Source: Pricia antarctica
GTDB lineage: Bacteria; Bacteroidota; Bacteroidia; Flavobacteriales; Flavobacteriaceae
DNA length: 64,000 nucleotides
Direction of reading: 5' to 3'
Assembly: GCF_900101815.1 (NCBI RefSeq)
Contig: NZ_FNAO01000006.1
Location: 62,001-126,000, forward strand
Made by a program: the position numbers and the translations under genes. Within the stretch, counting starts at the first letter, position 1, and every line of letters starts with the position of its first letter. The notes beneath the pieces were generated by a model, which saw nothing but the letters and a program-made list of their open reading frames with translations, was not told the origin of the DNA and did no database searches. Below are positions 45,000 to 53,609 of the stretch, piece after piece.

Positions 45000-46898
45000 T
45001 TACTGAAAAACAACAATGCTCAGGGGCGGAATGGTCAATTCGATAGACTGCTCTCGGCCGTTCCACGGTTTTTCGATAAGTTGCGTCAGTTTACTCTTCA
45101 TGCCCGATCCGCCGTATTTCTTGTCGTCGCTATTCAAGATTTCCTTGATTTTTCCAGAGTCTTTGGGTATACCGACCTTATAATTCTCTCTAGGTGCCGG
45201 TGTAAAGTTGCAGACGACGAAAAGATCGTTCTTGGTGTCGTGCCCCCTTCGGATATAGGTCAAGACGGAATTTTCATGATCCCCGTAATCGATCCATTGA
45301 AAGCCATCGGGACTAAACTGTTTTTCATAAAGCGCGGGTTGGCTCTTATACATCTTGTTCAAATCCTTTACCAAGGCTTGCACTCCTGCATGCACTTCGT
45401 ATTGCGTCAGGTGCCAATCGAGGCTTTGTTGAAAGTTCCATTCCGAAGTCTGGCCGAATTCCCCGCCCTGGAATATAAGTTTGGTGCCGGGGTGGGTGAA
45501 CATATAACCGAACATCAGACGTAAATTCGCAAACTGCTGCCATTCGTCCCCTGGCATACGATATACCAGCGACTGCTTCCCGTAAACGACCTCGTCGTGT
45601 GAAAATGGAAGCATAAAATTTTCCGTAAAAGCGTAGGTCATGCTAAAGGTCAGGTCATTCTGATGGTGCTTGCGGTATATCGGCTCTTTTTTGAAATACT
45701 GTAATGTATCGTGCATCCATCCCATCATCCATTTCATGCCGAAACCGAGTCCGCCGTATTGTACGGGTTTCGATACCCCGGTAAAGGCCGTGGATTCTTC
45801 GGCGATGGTCTGCACATCGGGAAAGCTGCCATAGACCGCCTCGTTGAATTCCCTGATAAAAGATAGAGCTTCGAGATATTCGTTGTTGCCGTACATATTG
45901 GGCTGCCATTCACCTTCCTCCCTTGAATAATCCAAATAGATCATCGATGCTACGGCATCTACCCGCAGGGCATCGACATGATACTGGTCTAGCCAAAAAA
46001 GGGCGTTACTGATCAAAAAGGCACGGACCTCGTTTCGGCCATAATTAAAGATAAGGCTTTTCCAATCGGGATGATATCCCTTTTGTCTATCGGGATGTTC
46101 GTACAGATGCGATCCGTCGAAAAATCCGAGGCCGTGGGCATCCTCCGGAAAATGAGAGGGTACCCAGTCCAAAATCACTCCGATACCGGCCTGGTGCAGT
46201 TTATCGACCAGCAACTTGAACCCTGCCGGGTCCCCGAAACGCGAGGTCGGGGCGAAATATCCGGTAAGTTGGTAGCCCCAGGACGGGTCATAGGGAAATT
46301 CCATGATCGGCATGAACTCCACATGGGTAAAGCCCATATCCTTAATATAGGCGACCAAATCTTCCGATAATTGTTCGTAGGAGAGAAAATTATTGTCCTT
46401 ATCCCGTTTCCAAGAACCAAGGTGAACTTCGTACACCGAAAACGGGGTATCCAAAGAATTTTTAGACTTACGGGTATCCATCCATTTTTTGTCCTTCCAA
46501 TTGTAATCGGCTTCCCAGATGACGGAGGCCGTTTTTGGGGGCTGTTCGCAATATCGGGCAAAGGGGTCTGCCTTTTCGGTCACTACGCCGTGATTGTTCG
46601 AATGGATTTTATATTTGTAGATTTCGCCTTGGCCGATATCGGGAATAAAACCTTCCCAAATACCACTGGCGTCCCAGCGTACGTGCAGGCGATGCTCGTG
46701 TTCGTTCCATCCGTTAAAATTACCGATCACCGATACCGAGCGCGCGGTAGGTGCCCAGACCGCAAAATAGGTGCCCTTGACCCCTTCGAGTTCCATGGGG
46801 TGAGAGCCCAGTTTTTCATAAAGGCGAAAGTGTTTGCCCGATTTGAAAAGATCGATATCGAATTCGGAAAAAAGACTGTAAACGGTTACGTCGGCCAT
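45000..46898 (-). CDS. glgB: 1,4-alpha-glucan branching enzyme
   Basis: 632 residues from the ATG at 46898 (MADVTVYSLF); an earlier start at 46937 adds 13 residues not typical of the family. An N-terminal CBM48 beta domain (~30-125, with VWAPTARSVSVIGNFNGW) precedes the GH13 barrel with Asp in DALRVDAVAS (~310), Glu in TIAEESTAFTG (~363) and Asp in FSHDEVVYG. A C-terminal beta domain closes it. It makes alpha-1,6 branches in glycogen. Neighbour of a GH31 glucosidase; glgA and glgC are outside the window. Confidence 0.97.
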   Translation of the reverse strand: MADVTVYSLFSEFDIDLFKSGKHFRLYEKLGSHPMELEGVKGTYFAVWAPTARSVSVIGNFNGWNEHEHRLHVRWDASGIWEGFIPDIGQGEIYKYKIHSNNHGVVTEKADPFARYCEQPPKTASVIWEADYNWKDKKWMDTRKSKNSLDTPFSVYEVHLGSWKRDKDNNFLSYEQLSEDLVAYIKDMGFTHVEFMPIMEFPYDPSWGYQLTGYFAPTSRFGDPAGFKLLVDKLHQAGIGVILDWVPSHFPEDAHGLGFFDGSHLYEHPDRQKGYHPDWKSLIFNYGRNEVRAFLISNALFWLDQYHVDALRVDAVASMIYLDYSREEGEWQPNMYGNNEYLEALSFIREFNEAVYGSFPDVQTIAEESTAFTGVSKPVQYGGLGFGMKWMMGWMHDTLQYFKKEPIYRKHHQNDLTFSMTYAFTENFMLPFSHDEVVYGKQSLVYRMPGDEWQQFANLRLMFGYMFTHPGTKLIFQGGEFGQTSEWNFQQSLDWHLTQYEVHAGVQALVKDLNKMYKSQPALYEKQFSPDGFQWIDYGDHENSVLTYIRRGHDTKNDLFVVCNFTPAPRENYKVGIPKDSGKIKEILNSDDKKYGGSGMKSKLTQLIEKPWNGREQSIELTIPPLSIVVFQ

Positions 46899-47092
46899 AA
46901 TGATGGATGTTGGGTTAATAATAGAAATTGGCATCAAATCTAAGCAACTTTGCCCAATGCCTGACTTCTTTGTCTTAAACTTAAGGAGTTTTCTTGTTTT
47001 TCGGACAAAAGATACGGTTTTTTAAAAAACGGAACACTTTTTGAATCTTTAAGTTTAGATTACGGAATTTAAATCTTTAAAAATTTAGAATT

Positions 47093-47644
47093 ATGAAAAA
47101 TGTAGCAACAGTCTTGGGTACTTTTTTGACCCTGTTTTTAGTTTCGTGTACAGGTGACCCGGGGCCTCCGGGATTTGATGGTCTTGATGGGCAAGATGGG
47201 ATAGATGGTGCGGCTTTTGAAGCAGCAGCCTTTGAAATTGATGTGGATATGGATTTTAATACCGGATTAAATCGTTACGAGGCTTTATTGCAATATCCAT
47301 CAGATATTACACTTTTGCCAGATGACGTTGTATTAATATATAGGCTGGAAGAGATTGATAATGGTCTTGACGTATGGCGACAGTTACCGCAACCTTTTTT
47401 CAGTGATCAAGGCCTTCTCTACTATAATTTCGATTTCACTCAAGAAAACTACGGTGTTTTTCTTGAGCCCGAATTTGATGCAGCATTGGTTGCGAATGAT
47501 TTAATCGACGGACAAGTATTCCGAGTTGTGATCATACCAGCGGATTTGGGTACAACGGCAAAAATGGACAAATCGAATCTTAGCTCTGTAATGAGTTCTC
47601 TGGGAATTACAGAAAAGGATGTTCAGAAAATACATATGAATTGA
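47093..47644 (+). CDS. Collagen-like lipoprotein
   Basis: 183 residues. Lipoprotein signal, lipobox LVSCTG (Cys19). Immediately after comes a short collagen-like (Gly-X-Y) run of six triplets, GDPGPPGFDGLDGQDGIDG, then a mostly beta domain with DMDFNTGLNRYEALLQYP and WRQLPQPFF. A known widespread type in Bacteroidota; the collagen run may trimerise it or hold it away from the membrane. Function unknown. A terminator follows. Confidence 0.8.
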   Translation: MKNVATVLGTFLTLFLVSCTGDPGPPGFDGLDGQDGIDGAAFEAAAFEIDVDMDFNTGLNRYEALLQYPSDITLLPDDVVLIYRLEEIDNGLDVWRQLPQPFFSDQGLLYYNFDFTQENYGVFLEPEFDAALVANDLIDGQVFRVVIIPADLGTTAKMDKSNLSSVMSSLGITEKDVQKIHMN

Positions 47645-47668
47645 TTTGATTATCATATTTAAATTATT

Positions 47669-47703
47669 GGACCCTGCTATACAAGTAGGGTTCGATTTTT
47701 TTG
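47669..47703 (+). terminator. Intrinsic terminator after the collagen-like lipoprotein
   Basis: Imperfect stem ACCCTGC/GTAGGGT with a short loop and a following T-run, just after the stop codon. Confidence 0.65.
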
Positions 47704-47818
47704 GACGTATCTTTATCCCATATGCCAATAAAACTTAGGCGTGAAATCCCCGTACGTATAGTTGAAAGGATTGTACCTCCATTACGTCTAAAACATACAC
47801 ATATAAAACTCAAACATC

Positions 47819-48319
47819 ATGTACATTAAAATAGCATTTGCACTTTGTCTCTTACTCACAGGCTGCCAGGGAAACTCACAGGAAAAGAAAACGGCAATGA
47901 CCCAAGATGACCAGACCGAAAAGAAATTCGAGATCGTCAAAACGGATGCCGAGTGGCAAAAGGAATTGACTCCCATGGAATATCAAGTGCTGCGCCATGC
48001 GGCCACTGAAAACCCTTTTTCAAGTGACTTGCTCGAAAACAAAAAGGAAGGCACCTATGTCTGCGCTGGCTGTGGCACCGAGCTCTTTAAAAGTGACACC
48101 AAATTCAAATCCGGTACCGGATGGCCCAGTTTCTATAAGGAAATCAAAGGGAATGTCGCTTATGATGTCGATTACAAAATCGGCTACAAGCGTACCGAAG
48201 AGCATTGTGCCACCTGTGGTGGCCATCTCGGACATGTTTTTGAAGATGGCCCGGAACCTACTGGCCTGAGACATTGTGTCAATGGCGCGGCTTTGAAGTT
48301 TGTGCCGGCGAAAAATTAG
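47819..48319 (+). CDS. msrB: Peptide-methionine (R)-S-oxide reductase lipoprotein MsrB
   Basis: 166 residues. A lipoprotein signal (lipobox LLTGCQG, Cys16) puts it at the periplasm or surface. The MsrB domain has structural zinc pairs CAGC (~81-84) and CATCGGHLGH, TGWPSFY, and the catalytic Cys in RHCVNGAAL (~152). It repairs methionine-R-sulfoxide in envelope proteins. Monocistronic by context. It is not fused to MsrA, and no MsrA gene is nearby. Confidence 0.95.
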   Translation: MYIKIAFALCLLLTGCQGNSQEKKTAMTQDDQTEKKFEIVKTDAEWQKELTPMEYQVLRHAATENPFSSDLLENKKEGTYVCAGCGTELFKSDTKFKSGTGWPSFYKEIKGNVAYDVDYKIGYKRTEEHCATCGGHLGHVFEDGPEPTGLRHCVNGAALKFVPAKN

Positions 48320-48473
48320 CGATCCGCAATAGCAGTTGGCGGTGGGGTTCTGCTAAAGTTTGAAATTCTGCTAAATTGGTTTATCTCTTCGATTCCCATT
48401 TGTACAAAGGTTCAATCGCAACTTCCTAGCTGTTCTAGGTTCAAACTGATCAAGGTCTACTTTATACCTAGAA

Positions 48474-48545
48474 TCTGTTTCAGGCAGACCCGCCTGCCGG
48501 ACGGGCAGGATCTGGACCTTGAATTTTTTTGGTCCTGAAACTTCG
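48474..48545. repeat. GC-rich hairpin and paired arms upstream of lpdA
   Basis: A compact stem CCTGCC...GGCAGG around 48493-48510, enclosed by arms GTTTCAGG (~48477) and CCTGAAAC (~48533). Possibly an intergenic hairpin element or terminator. Confidence 0.5.
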
Positions 48546-48575
48546 AAAGGTACTTGGGATTTGGAATTTCATTTC
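48524..48575. repeat. TTTGGAATTTGG-type intergenic repeat, copy 2
   Basis: Similar in order and wording to 54219-54280 (T-run, GGTCC/TTCC..GAAA, TACTTGGGATTTGG). Its right end carries the -33 region of the lpdA promoter. Confidence 0.6.
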
Positions 48576-48585
48576 CGTACTTTTG
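48554..48585 (+). promoter_or_regulatory. lpdA promoter
   Basis: TTG (48554-48556), 21 nt, TACTTTTG (48578-48585), matching the Bacteroidota promoter; it ends 28 nt before the ATG at 48613. Confidence 0.7.
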
Positions 48586-48612
48586 CAGCTCTAATTGCAA
48601 ATAAACAAGAAT

Positions 48613-50004
48613 ATGGCCGATTTCGATGTAATTGTTTTGGGCAGTGGCCCCGGAGGATATGTAACCGCTATCCGATCTTCGCAACTAGGGTTCAAGACCG
48701 CTATTATTGAGAAGGAAAGTCTCGGAGGGGTTTGCTTGAACTGGGGCTGTATCCCGACCAAGGCCTTACTAAAATCCGCCCAAGTATTCGAATATCTTAA
48801 ACATGCGGAAGAGTATGGTCTCAAAGCTGAAAACATCGATAAAGATTTCGATGGGGTAGTGAAGCGTAGCCGAAAGGTAGCCGATGACATGAGCAAGGGG
48901 GTCCAGTTCTTAATGAAAAAGAACAAAATTGAGGTCCTTAAGGGATATGGCACCTTAAAAGCCGGAAAAAAAGTAGCAGTTAAGGGTGAAGATGGCAAGG
49001 AAACCGAATACACTGCCAAACATATTATTATTGCTACAGGTGCACGGAGCCGCGAACTTCCCAGTTTAAAACAGGATGGTAAAAAAATCATTGGCTACCG
49101 CGAGGCCATGACCTTGGAGAAACAGCCGAAGAAAATGATTGTCGTAGGCAGTGGTGCTATTGGTATCGAATTCGCCTACTTCTACAATTCCATGGGAACC
49201 GAGGTGACTGTTGTCGAATACCTTCCTAATATCGTTCCGGTAGAGGATGAGGATATCTCCAAACAATTGGAGCGCAGCTTTAAAAAGGCGGGCGTAAAAA
49301 TCATGACCGCATCGGAAGTGACCAAAGTCGATACCTCTGGCGATGGCGTAAAGGCGACCGTTAAAACTTCAAAAGGGGAGGAAGTGTTGGAAGCCGATAT
49401 TGTTCTATCGGCAGTGGGAATCAAATCTAACATCGAAAATATTGGTTTGGAGGATTTGGGTATTAAAACCGATAAGGACAAAATTGTGGTCGACGACTTC
49501 TATCAGACCAACGTTCCTGGATACTACGCTATTGGCGATGTCACTCCCGGTCAGGCATTGGCGCACGTAGCGTCGGCGGAAGGCATCCTATGTGTTGAAA
49601 AAATCGCCGATATGCACGTTGAGCCATTGGATTATGGGAACATCCCGGGTTGTACGTATTGCATGCCGGAAGTAGCATCCGTAGGACTTACTGAAAAACA
49701 GGCAAAGGATAAGGGTCTCGACATCAAAATCGGGAAATTCCCCTTCTCCGCTAGCGGAAAGGCCAAGGCTTCCGGTACCCCCGATGGTTTTGTAAAAGTT
49801 ATTTTCGATGCAAAATATGGGGAATGGCTCGGCTGCCACATGATCGGCGCAGGCGTTACCGATATGATTGCCGAAGCCGTAGTCGCCCGTAAGTTGGAAA
49901 CAACGGGGCACGAAATCCTAAAAGCGGTACACCCGCATCCTACCATGAGCGAAGCGGTCATGGAGGCTGTTGCGGCCGCTTACGATGAGGTTATCCATCT
50001 CTAA
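48613..50004 (+). CDS. lpdA: Dihydrolipoyl dehydrogenase
   Basis: 463 residues from the ATG at 48613 (MADFDVIVLGSGPGGY); an upstream start at 48595 is less typical. E3 of 2-oxo acid dehydrogenase complexes. FAD motif GSGPGGY, redox disulfide GGVCLNWGCIPTKALL (Cys41/Cys46), NAD-binding GSGAIGIEFAYF, GYYAIGDVTPG, and the C-terminal active-site pair HPHPTMSEAV (~441). Full length. It has its own promoter and no E1/E2 gene near. Confidence 0.96.
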   Translation: MADFDVIVLGSGPGGYVTAIRSSQLGFKTAIIEKESLGGVCLNWGCIPTKALLKSAQVFEYLKHAEEYGLKAENIDKDFDGVVKRSRKVADDMSKGVQFLMKKNKIEVLKGYGTLKAGKKVAVKGEDGKETEYTAKHIIIATGARSRELPSLKQDGKKIIGYREAMTLEKQPKKMIVVGSGAIGIEFAYFYNSMGTEVTVVEYLPNIVPVEDEDISKQLERSFKKAGVKIMTASEVTKVDTSGDGVKATVKTSKGEEVLEADIVLSAVGIKSNIENIGLEDLGIKTDKDKIVVDDFYQTNVPGYYAIGDVTPGQALAHVASAEGILCVEKIADMHVEPLDYGNIPGCTYCMPEVASVGLTEKQAKDKGLDIKIGKFPFSASGKAKASGTPDGFVKVIFDAKYGEWLGCHMIGAGVTDMIAEAVVARKLETTGHEILKAVHPHPTMSEAVMEAVAAAYDEVIHL

Positions 50005-50007
50005 TAT

Positions 50008-50192
50008 AGTTTATCAGTTTATGGGCGGCCTTTGGCCGTAGTTTATGACTTTATAAAAAGCTGTTGGAAACCTCAAAAGGGAATTGAGATTGAGCCCTTG
50101 TAATTTTTAAAAAATGCATGGATTTTATCATTTCACCAATAACGGAAATGAGCAAAGAGCTATAAACCCATAAACCCATAAACTAATAAACT
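50008..50192. repeat. 185-bp element bounded by an 18-nt inverted repeat
   Basis: AGTTTATCAGTTTATGGG at 50008-50025 and its reverse complement with one mismatch at 50175-50192, with ATAAACCC words repeated inside the right arm. It could be a miniature inverted-repeat element or a folded intergenic RNA. Confidence 0.55.
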
Positions 50193-50199
50193 CTTGCAA

Positions 50200-50484
50200 A
50201 TGCTAACTCTTTTCAGAACTACGGCCATTCTCGAAGGCATATCTTATTTGGCGCTCTTTGCGGTTACCATGCCGTTGAAATATCTAGCGGATTTGCCAAT
50301 GCCCAATAAATATGTAGGCTATGCCCACGGGGTGCTGTTTATTGCCTATGTCGTTTTGGCCATCCTTTTCTGGAGAACGAAAAAGTGGGGCTTCAAAAAG
50401 GGATTTATCCTTTTATTGGCTTCACTCTTGCCCTTTGCCACATTCTATGTGGAAAGGAAGTATTTGGCGCCCATAGCAGATTAA
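50200..50484 (+). CDS. DUF3817 membrane protein
   Basis: 94 residues from the ATG at 50200. Three TM helices (~8-26, ~40-58, ~70-86) with the DUF3817 pattern RTTAILEGISYLALFAVTMPLKY and the GYAHGVLFI motif. A widespread small inner-membrane protein in Bacteroidota with no established function; sometimes linked to lipid or membrane stress by context only. It lies right at the end of the inverted-repeat element. Confidence 0.85.
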   Translation: MLTLFRTTAILEGISYLALFAVTMPLKYLADLPMPNKYVGYAHGVLFIAYVVLAILFWRTKKWGFKKGFILLLASLLPFATFYVERKYLAPIAD

Positions 50485-50514
50485 ATTTCAATATTCTGTG
50501 TACCCATACTTCGG

Positions 50515-51045
50515 TTATCTAAAGTGCCGTGCCGATAAAAAGGTGTACACATAACCAAGGGTAACGGTCGACCATGTAGTCTCACCTAAATCAATGGCGG
50601 TGTAGGAGAAATTAATCTCCGATTGCGGACCCACCTGAAATCCGATTTGCGGCCGGTAGTAGAATCCGCCTTCATTGCCTTTGTTCAAACCCAAAGCATG
50701 GCCTACGTCGCCTCCGAATGAAAATGATTTCACGGGCCAGATCCTTACAGAAGCGGCTATTGGTGCGAACTGCACACTGGGCAGTTTTACGCTGACCGTT
50801 TCTGCTTTAAACGTTTCCGGAAATCCGTGAATTATTCCTGTTTTTACTCCTAAGTCAAAGACTTTGTTGGGTGCCCATAGGTACCCTATATCGGCTCCGA
50901 TGACAATGCCTATTTGTTCATTTAAATCCCCAAGAGGTATTCCGCCATGGGCGCCGATCTTGAAGCCTTCTTGTGATGTGGCTATTTGGCATGTAAGTGC
51001 AAATAATACAAGTGTCAGAAACTGCTGAGTGATTTTGATGGTCAT
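50515..51045 (-). CDS. Outer-membrane beta-barrel protein
   Basis: 176 residues with a Sec signal (IATSQ cleavage). Alternating strands with Gly/aromatic residues (GFKIGAHGGIPLGDL, DIGYLWAPN, FSFGGDVGHALGLN, WSTVTLGYVYTF) indicate a small porin-like barrel. The C-terminus ends SARHFR, not in the usual terminal Phe, so the exact end is odd. It follows the GIN-domain operon on the same strand after ~155 nt and may be under its regulation. Confidence 0.78.
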   Translation of the reverse strand: MTIKITQQFLTLVLFALTCQIATSQEGFKIGAHGGIPLGDLNEQIGIVIGADIGYLWAPNKVFDLGVKTGIIHGFPETFKAETVSVKLPSVQFAPIAASVRIWPVKSFSFGGDVGHALGLNKGNEGGFYYRPQIGFQVGPQSEINFSYTAIDLGETTWSTVTLGYVYTFLSARHFR

Positions 51046-51200
51046 GGTTGAGGTCTGTTTTGAAAAAGATTACAGCTAAAAACAGCCTCTAGAACGTATT
51101 TTTTGTTGGTTTTGTTGTAAAGGGATTGAAATTATTTATGTTGAACATGCGACGTTAAAGCTCCCTTATTTTCTTACTAAGAGAGCGGATAATCTGAAAG

Positions 51201-51926
51201 TTATCCCCTCGAAATATCCCCAGACCCCGACGTCTTCGTATCCACTTTTTTCGGGTTGCCACGGTAGCTAATATCGCCAGAGCCAGAAACTCGGGCCTTT
51301 AGCGTTTTATTGGCGGTAACCTTGATGTCCGCAGAACCTGAAACGGTCGCTTCCACATTGTCGGCAATGAGGTCGAAAGCCTTAATATCACCTGAACCGG
51401 AAATGGTTGCCTCGAAATTTTCGGTATTTCCGCTAAGGTTCATATCACCGGAACCGGACATCGAAGCGCTAAGGGATTCCGTTTCGAGGTCTAGGGTGAT
51501 ATCGCCTGAGCCGGACATGGCGGTCTTGAAATCGGATGCTTTTAAGGTCGTTTTTCCAACGATGTCGGCAGAACCTGATAAACTTATGGCATCGATGCTT
51601 TCCACCGGAACGGTGATACGAATGCCGTCCTTCCAACTTGAAGGTTTTAAGTTGACGCCTTTTTCCGTTTTGATGACCAATTTACCGTTTTCAACCTCGG
51701 TAATGATATACTCCAGAAGATTTTCTTCTCCTTCCAAAGAGAGTTCGCCCTCTTTACCATGCACCAGGTCCACATCGAACCATCCCGATACCGCTATTCC
51801 GTCATATTCCCCAACGCTGCGGTCGATGCTGACGGTGTTGCCATTTCCTTTGATGCCCTTGCCCCATTGCGCTGAACAGGAGATCGTGCATATTGCCACT
51901 AAACTTAAAATTGCTACTTTTTTCAT
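51201..51926 (-). CDS. Head-GIN/DUF2807 repeat protein
   Basis: 241 residues from the ATG at 51926, giving the signal MKKVAILSLVAICTISCSAQ (a Cys suggests lipoprotein or Sec export). The mature part is a putative autotransporter-adhesin head GIN domain: a right-handed beta-helix marked by repeated SGSGDI/SGSADI units (at least seven, spaced ~18-20 residues). Surface or periplasmic; ligand unknown. Last gene of the sigma/anti-sigma operon. Confidence 0.88.
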   Translation of the reverse strand: MKKVAILSLVAICTISCSAQWGKGIKGNGNTVSIDRSVGEYDGIAVSGWFDVDLVHGKEGELSLEGEENLLEYIITEVENGKLVIKTEKGVNLKPSSWKDGIRITVPVESIDAISLSGSADIVGKTTLKASDFKTAMSGSGDITLDLETESLSASMSGSGDMNLSGNTENFEATISGSGDIKAFDLIADNVEATVSGSADIKVTANKTLKARVSGSGDISYRGNPKKVDTKTSGSGDISRG

Positions 51927-51975
51927 GAATTTCTTGTTTTTTGCCCTGAATTCATTCCAGGACCGGATTGATGAT

Positions 51976-53070
51976 TTAATTTTGATAAAACGTAATTCCC
52001 CCATAATCACTACTTATCGAAACTACGTTGCTGCTATTGGAAGATCCATAATAGCCTTTATAATAGGTACTCGTATTTTTCTCTTCGCTGATATTGATCT
52101 GAAAATTGTCTTTGCCGATGACGCCTGAATAACTGGTTTTAATTTCGAAATTGAAATGGTATTCGGGATCGTAACCAATTTTTACCCCCGTATAGTCCGT
52201 ATTTATCCGCAGGTTTCCGGCGTCGGACGCCATCTTGTCAATTTTTAGCGAGCCGTAATCCGCAGAAATATCTATATTGCCATGAATGGTGCCCAGCTGA
52301 ACGTTGATGTAATCTCCGTTGCCCTGTACGTTCTTGGCCTCGCCGACCTCGATTTTGCCGTAATCGCTAGAATATTGCAGGTTGCCCATCTGCCTAACTT
52401 CCGAATTCGTATAATCGGCGCTGATGATTAAGTCTCCCGCTTTTTCGATGGTAAAACCGGAGTAATCCGCTGAAATTTTTCCGCTTTTGATATATCCGAT
52501 GGTCGATTTCGAGGTGTAGTCGAAATTCAGTTGGTTTTCGCGGCCGTTGAGTTCACCGATATCCAAGCGACCGTAGTCGCAGCTGATGTTGGCATGACCA
52601 TCAATCCGGTCCAAAAAGATGCTTCCATAATCGTTGTTCAAGTCCACCTTACTTTTTACGGGCAGTTTTATGGTATAATTGACCTGCATATCGACATTGT
52701 TGTTCCTGCCCCAGTTCCATCCCCAGCCCGAATCGCTGTTGTCAAAGATGGTGCGGGCGGAAACCCGACTGCTACTGTTCTCGAAATCGATATGGATATC
52801 GTCCAGTTTTTGCTGCACCTTCTCGGCGTTGTTGCCGCTGGTCTTGACCTGCACCTCGATCAGTATTCTATCTTCGTTCCAAGAGGTAATGTTTAGGTTG
52901 CCGTAGCTGTTATCGACCGCTAGAAGCACATCCGAATTTACATCGAACTCCTTTTTGACCGTCTTTTCTTTCCTATATTTTCCGTTACCCTTGCCGTCAT
53001 GGGCAAAGATTATCATGGGCACTATGAAGATTACCAAGGCAATACCTTTAAATCGTAGTTTCCGTATCAT
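51976..53070 (-). CDS. DUF4097-like beta-helix protein
   Basis: 364 residues with a Sec signal (IIFAHDGKG). The mature part shows a repeated DYG/DYT/DYS motif about every 20 residues (at least nine), a beta-helix pattern as in DUF4097 families. It ends GGITFYQN. Exported. In operon between the anti-sigma-like gene (23-nt overlap with its end) and the GIN protein, so these two beta-helix proteins are probably the direct output of the sigma factor. Function unknown. Confidence 0.85.
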   Translation of the reverse strand: MIRKLRFKGIALVIFIVPMIIFAHDGKGNGKYRKEKTVKKEFDVNSDVLLAVDNSYGNLNITSWNEDRILIEVQVKTSGNNAEKVQQKLDDIHIDFENSSSRVSARTIFDNSDSGWGWNWGRNNNVDMQVNYTIKLPVKSKVDLNNDYGSIFLDRIDGHANISCDYGRLDIGELNGRENQLNFDYTSKSTIGYIKSGKISADYSGFTIEKAGDLIISADYTNSEVRQMGNLQYSSDYGKIEVGEAKNVQGNGDYINVQLGTIHGNIDISADYGSLKIDKMASDAGNLRINTDYTGVKIGYDPEYHFNFEIKTSYSGVIGKDNFQINISEEKNTSTYYKGYYGSSNSSNVVSISSDYGGITFYQN

Positions 53071-53608
53071 CGTAAGGTTTTAAGTTTTTAATAGATTCAA
53101 TTGTGTCGAGAACCTCCTGCAAAAAATCGATGCGCGTGCGAAAGTTGGTGATCATCGCACTTAAAAGAAGTTTGCTGTTGCCCCCGTTTACGAGATCTTG
53201 TTCCAATTGGGCATAGTCGGATTCTAGTTTTCCAAGTTGCAGCAAGGTATCGTCGATTATCTGTCGGGTCTGCGGGGTACCCTCGTTTTCAAGTGCCTTG
53301 ACCTGTTCTTCGATCAGACCGGAAAAATAAAACGAGGTTCGACTAACTTCGGGCGAAATATGGGCCACCTGCTCTTCCAAAGTAGGCTCTGATTGGTAAA
53401 GCCCGAAAGCGAGGGTACATAGCAAAGCGATCGAAGCCGCTATGGCGAAAGGTTTCCACCCTAATTTCTTTCTCTTTTTAACGGGTGCGATTCCTTTTGA
53501 AGCGTTCAACTTTTCGAGAAACCGAAGTTCATGGCCGGCCTTCGGTGCTCTGGTATCGAAGGATCCCCGAAGGCTGTCGAACAGTTTTTCTATATTTTCT
53601 TTTTCCAT
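53048..53608 (-). CDS. Anti-sigma-factor-like membrane protein
   Basis: 186 residues. An N-terminal soluble ~45 residues (NIEKLFDSLRGSFDTRAPKAGHE) precede one TM helix (~50-68, WKPFAIAASIALLCTLAFGLY) and a helical C-terminal part (~80-180). No zinc-binding motif is seen, but the position right after the ECF sigma factor, the single TM and the length fit a sigma regulator. It ends within the DUF4097 gene start (23-nt overlap). Confidence 0.75.
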   Translation of the reverse strand: MEKENIEKLFDSLRGSFDTRAPKAGHELRFLEKLNASKGIAPVKKRKKLGWKPFAIAASIALLCTLAFGLYQSEPTLEEQVAHISPEVSRTSFYFSGLIEEQVKALENEGTPQTRQIIDDTLLQLGKLESDYAQLEQDLVNGGNSKLLLSAMITNFRTRIDFLQEVLDTIESIKNLKPYDDTETTI

Positions 53609-53609
53609 C

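Noticed and set aside
51310-52128. Plus-strand 272-residue frame
   Set aside because: Antisense to the GIN repeat protein, whose repeats keep the opposite strand open.
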